DNA of 64,000 nucleotides from JAOPZW01 sp963707695. GTDB taxonomy: Bacteria; Actinomycetota; Thermoleophilia; Solirubrobacterales; Solirubrobacteraceae. The notes below the pieces were generated by a model. The model made no database searches. It saw only the letters and a program-made list of their open reading frames with translations, and was not told where the DNA came from. The stretch spans positions 558,001 through 622,000 of the forward strand of contig CAVPQY010000006.1 in NCBI GenBank assembly GCA_963707695.1. The letters run 5' to 3'. This document shows, piece by piece, positions 24,025 through 33,186 of the stretch; the stretch's first letter is position 1; each line of letters begins with the position of its first letter. The position numbers were made by a program, and so were the translations under genes.

Positions 24025-25716
24025 GTGAAGAGCCTGCTGCGCGAGGAGGGCCCATCGCTCAGCGTCCTCGGCCTCATCCTCCTCGTCGGCCTCGTGCTGC
24101 GCGTGGTGCACAACGACCACGGGCTGCCGTACGTCTACTACGTCGACGAGGGCTCGCACTTCACCAAGCGGGCGATCGAGACCTTCCGCGACGCCAACCC
24201 GGGGTACTTCCAGAACCCATCGGGCTACACGTACCTGCTGTACCTCGTCTACCGCGCCGTCGCGGTCGGGATGGGCGGCTCGGCCGACGTCGTCGCCGCC
24301 TACCGGGCCAACGCGACGTGGGTCTTCGAGGTCTCGCGCGGCCTGGCGGCCGTCCTCTGCCTCGGGGGCGTCGCCGGCGTCTACGCGGTCGGTCGCTCGC
24401 TCTGGGACCGCCGAACCGGCCTCGTGGCGGCCGCGGTGCTCTGCTTCGCGTTCCTCCCGGTGGCCTTCTCCCGCCTGGCGCTCACCGACGTCGGGACGCT
24501 GCTCCCCGTGGCGCTGTGCCTGCTGTGCTCCGTGCGCCTGGCCGAGACCGGGAGACTGAGGTGGTGCGCGTGGGCGGGCGCCGCCGTCGGCGCGGCCGTC
24601 GGCTTCAAGTACACGGCGGGCCTGGTCGTGCTCGTCCCGCTCACCGGCGTGGCCCTCGCGGCCGCCGCGCGGCGGGCCCCCGTCCGGCGGCTGGTGGCCG
24701 GCGCGGCCGTCGTCCTCGGGGCCGCCGTCGCCGCCTTCTTCGTCACGACGCCGTACTTCTTCCTCGACCTCGGCGAGGCCGTGCACCAGCTCCGCGGCCA
24801 GGCCGACGTCGCCGGCAGCCAGACGAAGCTCGGCCAGGCCGGCGACAGCGGCCCGCTGTACTACCTCGAGAGCCTGACCTGGGGTCTCGGGTGGCTGGCG
24901 ACCGCGGCCGCCGCCGCGGGCGCCGTGCTCCTCGGGCGCCGCGACCCCGCGCGCCTGGCGCTGCTGCTGGTCTTCCCGGTCGCGCTGTTCCTGTACCTGA
25001 GCGTGCAGTCGCGGTTCTTCGGGCGCTGGCTGTTGCCCGTCTACCCGATGCTGGCGCTGCTGGCCGCCGTCGCGCTGGTGCGCGGGGCGGAGGCCGTGCG
25101 CGCCCGCGCACCGGCCCTGGCCGGTCCCGCGCTGGCCCTGGGGTGCGCGATCGTGCTGTACCAGCCGCTTGCGGCGGACTCCCGCTCGATGGCCGTCCTC
25201 GGCCACCGCGACACCCGGGAGATCGCGCGCCGGTGGCTCGTCTCGACCCAGCCCCGCGGGCTGCGCGTCGTCGTGGAGCCCGCGGTGCCCGAGCGGTGGT
25301 TCTGGCCGACGCGCGGTGGCCGCCCGAAGCGGTCGGCCGACCGGCCGCAGCTGGTCAACCAGCTCGTCCGGGACACCCAGGAGTCCCACGTCCAGTACAC
25401 CGGGACGCTGCGGCCGGCGCTGCTGGACCGCTACCGCGCGGCCGGCTACTGCACCGTGGTCACGATGGACCTCATCCGCGGCCGCGTCGAGGCCGATCGC
25501 CGGCCCGCCGCGCTGGCGTACTACGCCCGCCTCGAGCGCGAGTCCGACCTCGTCTTCGCCGTGAGCCCGTACCGGGCCGACGCCCAGGCGCCGCCGTTCA
25601 GCTTCGACTTGAGCTACAGCTACTACGCCCCGGCCTACGAGCGGCCCGGCCCCGAGATCCGGATCTACCGGCTGCACGACTGCCGCCAGGCCGTCGGGCT
25701 GCGGGGCGGCGTGTGA
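24025..25716 (+). CDS. GT39-like integral membrane glycosyltransferase (family A, copy 2)
   Basis: 563 residues. Same landmarks as the gene at 15764: HNDHGLPYVYYVDEGSHF with the Asp-Glu pair in the first outer loop, GYFQNPSGYTYLLYL, SRLALTDVGTLLP, VGFKYTAGLVV and TTPYFFLDLG, about ten helices, then an extracytoplasmic domain ending YERPGPEIRIYRLHDC. The short N-terminus, without the Ala/Pro-rich tail of copies 1 and 3, supports the GTG at 24025, which also has the right distance to a -10. Overlaps copy 3 by four bases. Probably glycosylates a surface lipid, polymer or protein. Confidence 0.86.
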   Translation: MKSLLREEGPSLSVLGLILLVGLVLRVVHNDHGLPYVYYVDEGSHFTKRAIETFRDANPGYFQNPSGYTYLLYLVYRAVAVGMGGSADVVAAYRANATWVFEVSRGLAAVLCLGGVAGVYAVGRSLWDRRTGLVAAAVLCFAFLPVAFSRLALTDVGTLLPVALCLLCSVRLAETGRLRWCAWAGAAVGAAVGFKYTAGLVVLVPLTGVALAAAARRAPVRRLVAGAAVVLGAAVAAFFVTTPYFFLDLGEAVHQLRGQADVAGSQTKLGQAGDSGPLYYLESLTWGLGWLATAAAAAGAVLLGRRDPARLALLLVFPVALFLYLSVQSRFFGRWLLPVYPMLALLAAVALVRGAEAVRARAPALAGPALALGCAIVLYQPLAADSRSMAVLGHRDTREIARRWLVSTQPRGLRVVVEPAVPERWFWPTRGGRPKRSADRPQLVNQLVRDTQESHVQYTGTLRPALLDRYRAAGYCTVVTMDLIRGRVEADRRPAALAYYARLERESDLVFAVSPYRADAQAPPFSFDLSYSYYAPAYERPGPEIRIYRLHDCRQAVGLRGGV

Positions 25717-27392
25717 GCGCGGCGGCCCCACCGGAGCCCCGGGCCCCGGAGCGGCGAGCGAGTGCGGCCCCCGGCGACGGCGCGGCCCGCCGCGGCACGG
25801 CGCTCGGGATCGCCGTCGTCCTCCTCGTCGCCCTGGCGCTGCGGTTGTGGAACCTCGACCACGGCCTGCCCTTCGCCTACAACTCCGACGAGGCCGAGCA
25901 CTTCGTCCCGCGGGCGATCGCGATGCTCCACGGCTCGCTGGACCCGGGCTACTACGAGAACCCCCCGGCCTTCACGTACCTCCTGCTGCTCGTCTTCCAC
26001 CTCCGGGGCGGGGACCTGGCACGGACGTTCGCGACGGACCCCGAGCCGGCCTTCCTCACGGCCCGTGTGGTGGTCGCGCTCCTGGGGACGCTCGGCGTCG
26101 CGCTCACCTTCTGGGCCGGCGCGCGGTTCTACGACCGCCGCGTCGGGCTCGTGGCCGCCGCGGTGCTGGCCGTCGCCTTCCTGCCCGTCTTCTACGCCAA
26201 GCACGCCCTCAACGACGTCGTGACGCTCGTCCCGGTGACGGTCGCGCTCGTCGCGTGCCTCGTCGTCCACCAGCGCGGGCGCCGGCCCGAGTGGGTGGTG
26301 GCGGGCGCTGCCATCGGCGCGGCCACCGCGACGAAGTACACGGCCGGCGCGATGCTCGTCACGCTGCTGGTGGCCGCGGGCCTGCGCGTGCTCGACGACC
26401 GCGGCGGCCTGCGCGCCACGCTGGCCGGCCTCGCCCTCGCGGCCCTGGGCTTCGCGGCCGCGTTCGCGGTGCTCAACCCCTTCGCGCTGCTCAACCCGTC
26501 CGAGGCCCACTCGCAGGTCGTCGGGCAGTCGCGGCAGGCCGGGACGGGCAAGCTCGGCCACGACGACGTCCCCGGGGCGCTCTACTACCTCGGCACGCTG
26601 ACGTGGGGCCTGGGCTGGCTGCCGCTCGCGGCCGCCGCCGGCGGCGTGGTCGCCGGGGTGCGGCGCGACTGGCGCCGGACCCTCCTGCTCGTCGCCTTCC
26701 CGCTCGTGCTCTTCCTGTTCCTCAGCACGCAGGCGCGCTTCTTCGGGCGCTGGCTGCTGCCCGCCTACCCGGCGCTCTGCATCCTGGCCGGATACGGGGT
26801 GGTGGCGCTCGCGCGGGCGATCACGACCGCGCCGCGGCGGCTGGCCGCGATCGTGACCGCCGCGGCCGCGGTCCTGTGCGCGCAGGGCCTGGTCGCCAGC
26901 GCCCACGTCGACGCCGTCCTGGGCCGGGAGGACACCCGCGCGCAGGCCCGGGCGTGGCTGGCGTCCCACGTCCCGGCCGGCGCCGGCGTCGTGGTCGAGC
27001 CCTTCGTGCCCGCCGACTGGCTCACGCGGCCACCGCTCGGCGACCTGCACCTGCGCCGCTACCCGGTGCAGCGGCCCTTCCAGGGCTACGAGAAGCGTCT
27101 GCGCGCGAGCCGGGTCGAGCGCTACCGCCGCGGCGGCTTCTGCTGGGTCGTGGTCGGCAGCCACCAGAAGGACCGCGGCCTGAAGGCGGGCCTGCGGAAC
27201 GCCCGCGACTACTACCGCGCGCTCGACGCGGCCAGCGCGACGGTCGAGCGGTTCTCGCCCTACGCCCGAGGCGCCGATCCGGTCCCGTTCTCCTTCGACA
27301 AGTCCTTCGACTACGAGCCGCGGGCGTTCGCGCGCCCGGGCCCCGTGGTCGAGATCCACCGCCTGCGCGGGTGCGTCCCGCGCGGGGCCTGA
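25713..27392 (+). CDS. GT39-like integral membrane glycosyltransferase (family A, copy 3)
   Basis: 559 residues. LDHGLPFAYNSDEAEHF carries the Asp-Glu pair; further landmarks are GYYENPPAFTYLLLL, TATKYTAGAML, GRWLLPAYPALCILAGY and the ending FARPGPVVEIHRLRGC. The KHALNDVV segment replaces the SRLALTDVG of copies 1 and 2. GTG start in a GTGA overlap with copy 2, after which comes a 35-residue Pro/Ala/Arg tail. Tandem arrangement and divergence suggest a different donor or acceptor from copy 2 rather than redundancy. Confidence 0.86.
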   Translation: MSAAAPPEPRAPERRASAAPGDGAARRGTALGIAVVLLVALALRLWNLDHGLPFAYNSDEAEHFVPRAIAMLHGSLDPGYYENPPAFTYLLLLVFHLRGGDLARTFATDPEPAFLTARVVVALLGTLGVALTFWAGARFYDRRVGLVAAAVLAVAFLPVFYAKHALNDVVTLVPVTVALVACLVVHQRGRRPEWVVAGAAIGAATATKYTAGAMLVTLLVAAGLRVLDDRGGLRATLAGLALAALGFAAAFAVLNPFALLNPSEAHSQVVGQSRQAGTGKLGHDDVPGALYYLGTLTWGLGWLPLAAAAGGVVAGVRRDWRRTLLLVAFPLVLFLFLSTQARFFGRWLLPAYPALCILAGYGVVALARAITTAPRRLAAIVTAAAAVLCAQGLVASAHVDAVLGREDTRAQARAWLASHVPAGAGVVVEPFVPADWLTRPPLGDLHLRRYPVQRPFQGYEKRLRASRVERYRRGGFCWVVVGSHQKDRGLKAGLRNARDYYRALDAASATVERFSPYARGADPVPFSFDKSFDYEPRAFARPGPVVEIHRLRGCVPRGA

Positions 27393-27410
27393 CGGGCGGA
27401 GCACCGCTGC

Positions 27411-27416
27411 TATCGT
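27411..27416 (+). promoter_or_regulatory. Candidate -10 (TATCGT) of the family B GT-C gene
   Basis: TATCGT about 37 bases before the ATG at 27454, so a short leader is expected. A CGCCC/GGGCG dyad (five-base stem) lies in that leader. Confidence 0.35.
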
Positions 27417-27453
27417 CGCCGCCCACCGCGGGCGCCCCGCCGTCCACCTGCGC

Positions 27454-28992
27454 ATGTCCGTGACGAACCCAAGCCCGCCACGGGCGACGCCCCCGGGGGC
27501 CGGTGACGCCGGGGCGGGCCCGGGCCCCACCGGGCGCCTCGACGCCCTCCTGACGCCGCTCGCCGGGCGGCTGGTGCTCGGCGCCGGCGCGCTCGTCGCC
27601 GTCGTCGTCTTCGCCGTGCGCCAGACGACGCCGAACTACGACTCCTACTACGCGCTCGTGTGGGGCCAGGAGATCCTCCACGGCCACCTGCCCGACTACG
27701 CGGTGCTGCGCCAGCCCACGCCGCATCCGCTGTCGACCGCGACGGGGGTGCTGCTCGCGCCCTTCGGGACCTCGGGCGACCGCCTCCTCGTGCTGCTGTC
27801 GCTGCTGACCTTCGTCGCCTTCCTGGCCGTCGCCTTCCTGTTCGTCCAGCGCCTGCTGGGGTCGCTCGTGGCGCTCCTGGCGGTGGCCGTGATGCTCACG
27901 CGCACCGACATGGAGCTCCTGGCGCTGCGCGCCGTCTTCGACCTCCCGTTCTACGTCCTCGTGCTCGGCGCCGCGGTGCTCGAGCTCGGGCGGCCGCGCC
28001 GGGGGTGGCCGGTCCTCGCGCTTCTCGGCCTGGCGGGTCTCCTGCGCCCGGAGGCGTGGCTGCTCTCGGCGGCCTACTGGGCGTGGCTCGTGCCCGGGAC
28101 GCCACGGGCGCTGCTCGTCCGCTACGCGCTCCTGGTGGCCGTCGCGCCGGTCCTGTGGCTGGCGGCCGACCTCGTCGTCACGGGGGAGCCGTTCTACTCG
28201 CTGACCTCGACGCGCGAGGTCTCCGGCGAGTTCGGGCGCAACCTCGGCTTCGTCGAGGCGGTGAAGGCGATCCCGAGCTACGCGGGCGGCCCCGACCGGG
28301 TCGTGACGGTCGGCGTCGGCGGGCTCGGCCTGCTGCTCGGCGCGTCCATCCTGCGCCGGCGGGCGGCGCTGCCGCTCGCGCTCGGCGCGCTCGGCCTCGG
28401 GACGTTCCTCCTCATCGCCGCGGCCGGCCTGTCGGTGATCCCCCGGTACATGATGATCCCGTCGCTGCTCCTGACCCTGGGCGTCGCGGTGGCGCTGGGC
28501 GGGTGGACCGTCGTGCCCGACCGCGGCCCGCGTCTGGTGGCCATCGGGATCGCCGTCGTCTCCGCGCTCGTCCTGGCCTGGCGCGCGCCGCACGTGGTGC
28601 GCGACTTCCGGACCCTCAACGGCCAGATGACCTTCGTCGAGGCCCAGCAGAACGGCCTGTCCCAGCTCCTCGACGCGCCGCGCGTCGTCCCCGCCCTGCA
28701 GTCGTGCCGCCCGATCACGGTGCCGTCGCACTCGGCGATCCCGGTGATCCGCTACGAGACGGGGCTGCCGAAGGACGCCTTCCAGGCGACGATCGTGCAG
28801 GGCCGGCCGCCGTCCCGGGGCGTCCACCTCATCAGCGCGACGTTCAACTTCGAGCCGCGGGTCGCCCGCACGACGATCGGCGTGGCGCACGGCCGGACGT
28901 CCGCGCGGCGCCCCTGGTCGACCCGCCACGTCCGCGGCTTCACGCTGCTGGCCCGCAACAAGCGGTGGGCGGCGTACGCGCGCGGCTGCTGA
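27454..28992 (+). CDS. GT-C-type integral membrane glycosyltransferase (family B, copy 2)
   Basis: 512 residues, about ten helices. First outer loop TPNYDSYYALVWGQEILHGH with PTPHPLSTATG, then LLALRAVFDLPFYVLVLGAA, LAGLLRPEAWLL and IPRYMMIPSLLL, which align segment by segment with the gene at 18830. The outer C-terminal region is longer and ends with FTLLARNKRWAAYARGC. The ATG at 27454 is used because no nearer start exists before the first helix. Follows the family A pair with 61 bases between, in its own transcription unit. Confidence 0.78.
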   Translation: MSVTNPSPPRATPPGAGDAGAGPGPTGRLDALLTPLAGRLVLGAGALVAVVVFAVRQTTPNYDSYYALVWGQEILHGHLPDYAVLRQPTPHPLSTATGVLLAPFGTSGDRLLVLLSLLTFVAFLAVAFLFVQRLLGSLVALLAVAVMLTRTDMELLALRAVFDLPFYVLVLGAAVLELGRPRRGWPVLALLGLAGLLRPEAWLLSAAYWAWLVPGTPRALLVRYALLVAVAPVLWLAADLVVTGEPFYSLTSTREVSGEFGRNLGFVEAVKAIPSYAGGPDRVVTVGVGGLGLLLGASILRRRAALPLALGALGLGTFLLIAAAGLSVIPRYMMIPSLLLTLGVAVALGGWTVVPDRGPRLVAIGIAVVSALVLAWRAPHVVRDFRTLNGQMTFVEAQQNGLSQLLDAPRVVPALQSCRPITVPSHSAIPVIRYETGLPKDAFQATIVQGRPPSRGVHLISATFNFEPRVARTTIGVAHGRTSARRPWSTRHVRGFTLLARNKRWAAYARGC

Positions 28993-29005
28993 GCCTCGCG
29001 CGAGC

Positions 29006-29011
29006 TAGCCT
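29006..29011 (+). promoter_or_regulatory. -10 (TAGCCT) for leaderless gatCAB transcript
   Basis: TAGCCT seven bases before the GTG start of gatC. Confidence 0.6.
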
Positions 29012-29018
29012 TCGGGGC

Positions 29019-29303
29019 GTGATCGACCGCGAGCAGGTCCTCCACGTCGCGCGCCTGGCCCGGCTGCAGCTGACCGACGACGAGGTCGCGCGGATGACCG
29101 GCGAGCTGTCGAAGATCCTCGACTCCGTCGAGCAGATCGGCCGCCTCGACCTCGACGACGTCGAGCCCACGACGCACGTCGTCGAGGTGGCCAACGCGCT
29201 GCGCCCGGACGAGCCGCGCCCGTCGCTGCCCCGCGAGGTCGCGCTGTCGCAGGCGCCCGCCGTCGCCGACGGCGGCTTCCTCGTCCCGAGCCCGCAGGCG
29301 TAG
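29019..29303 (+). CDS. gatC: Asp-tRNA(Asn)/Glu-tRNA(Gln) amidotransferase subunit C
   Basis: 94 residues, full length. The segment VLHVARLARLQLTDDEVARM and the later LDLDDVEPTTHVVEVANALRPDEP are the GatC signature; the protein wraps GatA and GatB together. GTG at 29019 is set by the -10 spacing and by the normal N-terminus VIDREQV. Its TAG stop is directly followed by the gatA ATG with no spacing. Role: stabilises the complex that converts misacylated Glu-tRNA(Gln) and Asp-tRNA(Asn). Confidence 0.95.
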   Translation: MIDREQVLHVARLARLQLTDDEVARMTGELSKILDSVEQIGRLDLDDVEPTTHVVEVANALRPDEPRPSLPREVALSQAPAVADGGFLVPSPQA

Positions 29304-30740
29304 ATGGCGGCGATCACCGACCTGACCGCCGCCGAGGCCGTCGCGGCGGTCCGCCGCGGGGACCTCGGCGCCGGCGAGCTCTTCGCCGCCTACCGCGAAC
29401 GCGCCGCGGCCGACGAGCTCAACGCCTTCCTGTGGGTGGCCGACGGGCCGCCGGACGACGGGGCGGCCGGGGTGGGTGCGGCCGAGCGGCCGCTGGCCGG
29501 CGTCCCACTCGGCGTCAAGGACCTCTTCTGCACGAAGGACGTGCCCAGCCAGGCGGGCTCGAAGATCCTGGAGGGCTACCGGCCGCCCTACACCGCGACG
29601 GTCGTGGAGCGGCTGGCGGACGCCGGCGCCCCGTTGCTGGGCAAGCTCAACCAGGACGAGTTCGCGATGGGGTCCTCGAACGAGAACTCCGCCTTCGGCC
29701 CGGTCCGCAACCCGTGGGACCGCGGGCGCGTCCCGGGCGGCTCGAGCGGCGGCAGCGCCGCCGCCGTCGCCGCGGGCAGCGCGCCGTGGGCGCTCGGGAC
29801 GGACACGGGCGGCTCCATCCGCCAGCCGGCCGCGCTCTGCGGCATCGTCGGGCTCAAGCCCACCTACGGCTCGGTCAGCCGCTTCGGGATGATCGCCTTC
29901 GCGTCCTCCCTGGACCAGGCAGGTCCGCTGACCCGCGACGTCACCGACGCGGCGCTGCTCTTCGGGCACATGGTCGGGCAGGACGCCTGCGACTCCACGT
30001 CGCTGGCCTTCCCGGAGGAGGTCCGCCTCCCGTCCGCCGAGCGGCTGGACGGGGTGCGGCTCGGCGTGCCGGAGGAGCTCACCGGCGAGGGGGTCGAGCC
30101 CGGCGTGCTGGCCGCCTTCGAGGCGGCGCTCGACACGGCCCGGTCGCTCGGCGCGACCGTCGACCGCGTCGCGCTGCCGCACGCCGACTACGGCCTGAGC
30201 GCCTACTACGTCCTGGCCCCGGCGGAGGCGTCGAGCAACCTGGCGCGCTACGACGGCGTGCGCTACGGGCTGCGCGCCGACGCCGACGACCTGGAGACGA
30301 TGTACACGCGCACCCGCCACGACGGCTTCGGGCCCGAGGTCAAGCGGCGCATCATGCTCGGCACCTACGCCCTGTCGAGCGGGTACTACGACGCCTACTA
30401 CGGGCGGGCGCAGCGCGTGCGCACGAAGATCGCCGAGGACTTCCGCGCCGCCTTCGAGCGCGTGGACCTCGTCGTCACCCCGACGAGCCCGGGCGTGGCC
30501 TTCCCGCTCGGCTCCAAGACCGACGACCCGCTGGCGATGTACCTCAACGACTACTTCACCGTGCCGATGTCGCTGGCCGGGATCCCCGCGATCTCGATCC
30601 CCGCCGGCCTGAGCGAGGGCCTGCCGGTCGGCCTGCAGCTCGCGGGGCCTGCCTTCAGCGAGAACCGCGTCCTCGACGCCGCCTTCGCGCTCGAGCGTGC
30701 CCTCGGCTTCGACGGCGGCCCGGCGAGGGCGGCGGCATGA
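29304..30740 (+). CDS. gatA: Asp-tRNA(Asn)/Glu-tRNA(Gln) amidotransferase subunit A
   Basis: 478 residues. Amidase-signature enzyme that releases ammonia from glutamine for tRNA amidation. The Ser-cisSer-Lys triad is visible: Lys72 in LGVKDLFCTKD, the Gly/Ser loop RVPGGSSGGSAAAVA and the nucleophile loop TDTGGSIRQPAALCG. The C-terminus PAISIPAGLSEGLPVGLQL is typical. Starts one base after gatC and overlaps gatB by four bases (ATGA), an operon of order C-A-B. Confidence 0.97.
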   Translation: MAAITDLTAAEAVAAVRRGDLGAGELFAAYRERAAADELNAFLWVADGPPDDGAAGVGAAERPLAGVPLGVKDLFCTKDVPSQAGSKILEGYRPPYTATVVERLADAGAPLLGKLNQDEFAMGSSNENSAFGPVRNPWDRGRVPGGSSGGSAAAVAAGSAPWALGTDTGGSIRQPAALCGIVGLKPTYGSVSRFGMIAFASSLDQAGPLTRDVTDAALLFGHMVGQDACDSTSLAFPEEVRLPSAERLDGVRLGVPEELTGEGVEPGVLAAFEAALDTARSLGATVDRVALPHADYGLSAYYVLAPAEASSNLARYDGVRYGLRADADDLETMYTRTRHDGFGPEVKRRIMLGTYALSSGYYDAYYGRAQRVRTKIAEDFRAAFERVDLVVTPTSPGVAFPLGSKTDDPLAMYLNDYFTVPMSLAGIPAISIPAGLSEGLPVGLQLAGPAFSENRVLDAAFALERALGFDGGPARAAA

Positions 30741-32170
30741 GCGACGTGACCTACGAGCCGGTCATCGGGCTGGAGATCCACGTCCAGCTCGCGACCCGCA
30801 CGAAGATGTTCTGCTCGTGCGCGCTGTCCTTCGGCGAGCCGCCGAACACCCGCACCTGCCCGGTCTGCCTGGGCCTGCCCGGCACGCTGCCGGTCGTCAA
30901 CGCCGAGGCGATCCACTTCGGGCTGCTCATCGGCCTGGCGCTGGGGTCCGAGCTGGCGCCGCGGTCGATCTTCCACCGCAAGAACTACTTCTACCCCGAC
31001 CTGCCGAAGGGGTACCAGATCAGCCAGTACGACGAGCCCCTCTGCCGCGGCGGCCGGCTCGGCGACGTGCGGATCCACCGCGTGCACCTGGAGGAGGACG
31101 CGGCCAAGCTCACGCACGTGGGCGCGAGCGGGCGCATCCACGGGTCCGACGCCTCCGTGGTCGACTTCAACCGCGGCGGGACGCCGCTGGCGGAGATCGT
31201 CAGCGAGCCCGACCTGCGCACCGCCGAGGACGCGGCCGAGTGGCTCAAGCTCCTGCGCACGACGCTGCGCCAGCTCGGCGTCAGCGACGTGAACATGGAG
31301 GAGGGGTCGCTGCGCTGCGACGCCAACATCTCGCTGCGCCCGCGCGGGGAGGCGACGCTCGGCACGAAGACCGAGCTGAAGAACATGAACTCCTTCCGCT
31401 TCATCGAGCGCGGCATCCGCGCCGAGGTCGCGCGGCAGGAGGCGCTGCTGCGCGCCGGGGACGAGGTGGTGCAGGAGACGCTGCACTTCGACCCGCGCAC
31501 GGAGGCGATCACGTCGCTGCGCTCCAAGGAGGAGGCGCACGACTACCGCTACTTCCCCGAGCCCGACCTCGTCCCGATCGCGATCACCGAGGCGATGCTC
31601 GACCGTGCGCAGGCCGCGATGCCCGAGCTGCCGGCCGACCGCGCCGCGCGCTTCGAGCGCGAGCTCGGGCTCAGCCCCGACAGCGCGCGGCTGCTCGCCT
31701 GGCGGGCCGAGCTGGGCGACTTCTTCGAGGCGGCGCTGGACAGCGCCGACGGCGTGGCCGAGCCGCAGCCGCTCGCCCACTGGATGACGGAGCTCAGCGC
31801 CCGGCTCGACGGCGAGGACCCGGCCGCCTCGCGCGTCGCCCCGGCGGCGCTCGCGGCGCTCGCGGGGATGGTCGGCCGCCGGGAGGTCACGCAGGGCGCG
31901 GCACGGCAGGTCCTCGACCGGCTCGTCGCCGAGGGCGGCGACCCGGCCGCGATCGTCGAGAGCGAGGGCCTGGCGGCGATGGGCGGCGGCGACGAGCTCG
32001 AGCCGGTCGTCCAGGCCGCGCTCGACGCCAACCCGGACGCGGTCGAGAAGCTCCGCGCGGGCAACATGAAGCCGATCGGCGCGATCGTCGGCCACGTCAT
32101 GCGGGAGACCAAGGGCCGCGCGGACGGCGGCGAGGTCACGCGGATCGTGCGGGAGAAGCTCTCGCTCTAG
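30737..32170 (+). CDS. gatB: Asp-tRNA(Asn)/Glu-tRNA(Gln) amidotransferase subunit B
   Basis: 477 residues, full length. Kinase-like domain begins YEPVIGLEIHVQLATRTKMFC and includes the zinc Cys set C-x-C...CPVCLG, PDLPKGYQISQYDEP and DFNRGGTPLAEIVSEPD; the C-terminal helical and YqeY-like domain ends with NMKPIGAIVGHVMRETKGRADG. It phosphorylates and then amidates the aminoacyl end of tRNA. Last gene of the gatCAB unit. Confidence 0.97.
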   Translation: MSDVTYEPVIGLEIHVQLATRTKMFCSCALSFGEPPNTRTCPVCLGLPGTLPVVNAEAIHFGLLIGLALGSELAPRSIFHRKNYFYPDLPKGYQISQYDEPLCRGGRLGDVRIHRVHLEEDAAKLTHVGASGRIHGSDASVVDFNRGGTPLAEIVSEPDLRTAEDAAEWLKLLRTTLRQLGVSDVNMEEGSLRCDANISLRPRGEATLGTKTELKNMNSFRFIERGIRAEVARQEALLRAGDEVVQETLHFDPRTEAITSLRSKEEAHDYRYFPEPDLVPIAITEAMLDRAQAAMPELPADRAARFERELGLSPDSARLLAWRAELGDFFEAALDSADGVAEPQPLAHWMTELSARLDGEDPAASRVAPAALAALAGMVGRREVTQGAARQVLDRLVAEGGDPAAIVESEGLAAMGGGDELEPVVQAALDANPDAVEKLRAGNMKPIGAIVGHVMRETKGRADGGEVTRIVREKLSL

Positions 32171-32231
32171 GGGCCGTGCCAGCGTGCGCCGGCCTCGGAC
32201 CGCTGCCGTCGCGCGCGCCCCCGGCCGGGCG

Positions 32232-32237
32232 TAGCAT
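32232..32237 (+). promoter_or_regulatory. -10 (TAGCAT) for leaderless small-protein transcript
   Basis: TAGCAT seven bases before the ATG at 32245, within the 74-base gap after gatB. Confidence 0.6.
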
Positions 32238-32244
32238 CGGGCCC

Positions 32245-32469
32245 ATGTCACGTCTCGTCCGCATGGACCACACCGGCCACACCACGGTCGCGGAGTGGCG
32301 CGCCGACGACCCCGCCGCCGTCGAGGCCGCCGTCGCCGCGTTCCGCGAGGAGCTGGACACGGGCGCCATCGCCATGGTCACGACGGGGCCCGGCCGGGCC
32401 GAGCACGTCCGCGCGCTGCCGGTCGACGCCGACCTCGTCATCCTGCGCCGCCCGATCGCCGGCGGCTAG
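32245..32469 (+). CDS. Small hypothetical protein, 74 residues
   Basis: Acidic soluble protein starting MSRLVRMDHTGHTTVAEWRA and containing an Ala-rich helix (AAVEAAVAAFREELD) followed by two strands (AIAMVTTG, ADLVILRRPIAGG). The pattern fits a short beta-alpha-beta unit of the kind found in proteins that occupy a nucleotide or Ras-like fold, but I do not recognise a family. The promoter at the standard leaderless distance is the best evidence that it is real. Stop is 16 bases before the next start. Confidence 0.65.
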   Translation: MSRLVRMDHTGHTTVAEWRADDPAAVEAAVAAFREELDTGAIAMVTTGPGRAEHVRALPVDADLVILRRPIAGG

Positions 32470-32485
32470 CGCCGCGCTTGGCCCC

Positions 32486-33160
32486 GTGAGCGCCCCGGTC
32501 ACGCTCGAGCCCCCGGGTGGCGCGCCGCTGCCCGAGCTGGCCACGGTCGCCTGGCGCCCGCGCCTGGACCACGCGCGCCTGCGCCGGCGCGGCGACCTCT
32601 GGACGGCGACGACCGTCGCCCACGTCGTGCCGTTCCTCGTCGCGGGCGTCGCGCTCGTCGCGATCCAGCCGCTCGCGCTGCCGGTGGCGCTGGCCTGCGT
32701 CGCCCACGCCTGGGTCATCCCCGAGCTCTACGCCGCGCGCGGGGCGAACGTCGTGCGCCCCCCGCGCCGGACGGCGCAGGCGGGGGAGGGGCCCGAGGCG
32801 ACGGCGCTCGGGTTGCTCGGCGACCTCGTCGGGCACGACGCCCGCGACCTCCTGGCGCGCACGGGACTGGTGCTCGAGCCGGGCCGCCTGGGCATGTGGC
32901 TCGTCGGGCCGGCGGGCGCCCTGCTCGTGCGCCGCGGGCGGCTCGGGCGCCCGCGCGTGGACTGCTGGTGCGTCGGCGTCCCGGATCCCGGCCTGCCCAC
33001 GGCCGACCGCACGTCGCACCTCCTGCTGGCGCTCCGCGCCGACGAGGCCGGCCTGGCCACGGTGGCCAACCTCGCCTTCTCGGGCACGACGTGGCGCGTG
33101 CGGCGCCGGCTCGACCCGCGGCAGCGGCCGGCGCTCGCGGCGGCGGTCGTCGCGGCGTGA
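32486..33160 (+). CDS. Hypothetical membrane protein, 224 residues
   Basis: A soluble N-terminus is followed by two adjacent membrane helices (about residues 44-75, AHVVPFLVAGVALVAIQPL), then a soluble C-terminal half of about 120 residues with strands and an Arg-rich end. It has PELYAARGANVVRP right after the helices. No known domain recognised. GTG at 32486; the ribosome site is poor. Not obviously linked to gatCAB or ilvBN. Confidence 0.65.
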   Translation: MSAPVTLEPPGGAPLPELATVAWRPRLDHARLRRRGDLWTATTVAHVVPFLVAGVALVAIQPLALPVALACVAHAWVIPELYAARGANVVRPPRRTAQAGEGPEATALGLLGDLVGHDARDLLARTGLVLEPGRLGMWLVGPAGALLVRRGRLGRPRVDCWCVGVPDPGLPTADRTSHLLLALRADEAGLATVANLAFSGTTWRVRRRLDPRQRPALAAAVVAA

Positions 33161-33167
33161 GCCCGGC

Positions 33168-33186
33168 GTCCGACCGCCGGTCGGAC
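33168..33186. other. Perfect inverted repeat, candidate terminator or operator
   Basis: GTCCGACC-gcc-GGTCGGAC: eight-base arms (nine counting the C/G pair just outside) and a three-base loop, eight bases after the preceding stop codon. A shifted outer pair of arms (33162-33168 and 33190-33196) allows an alternative stem. No T-run follows. Confidence 0.5.
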
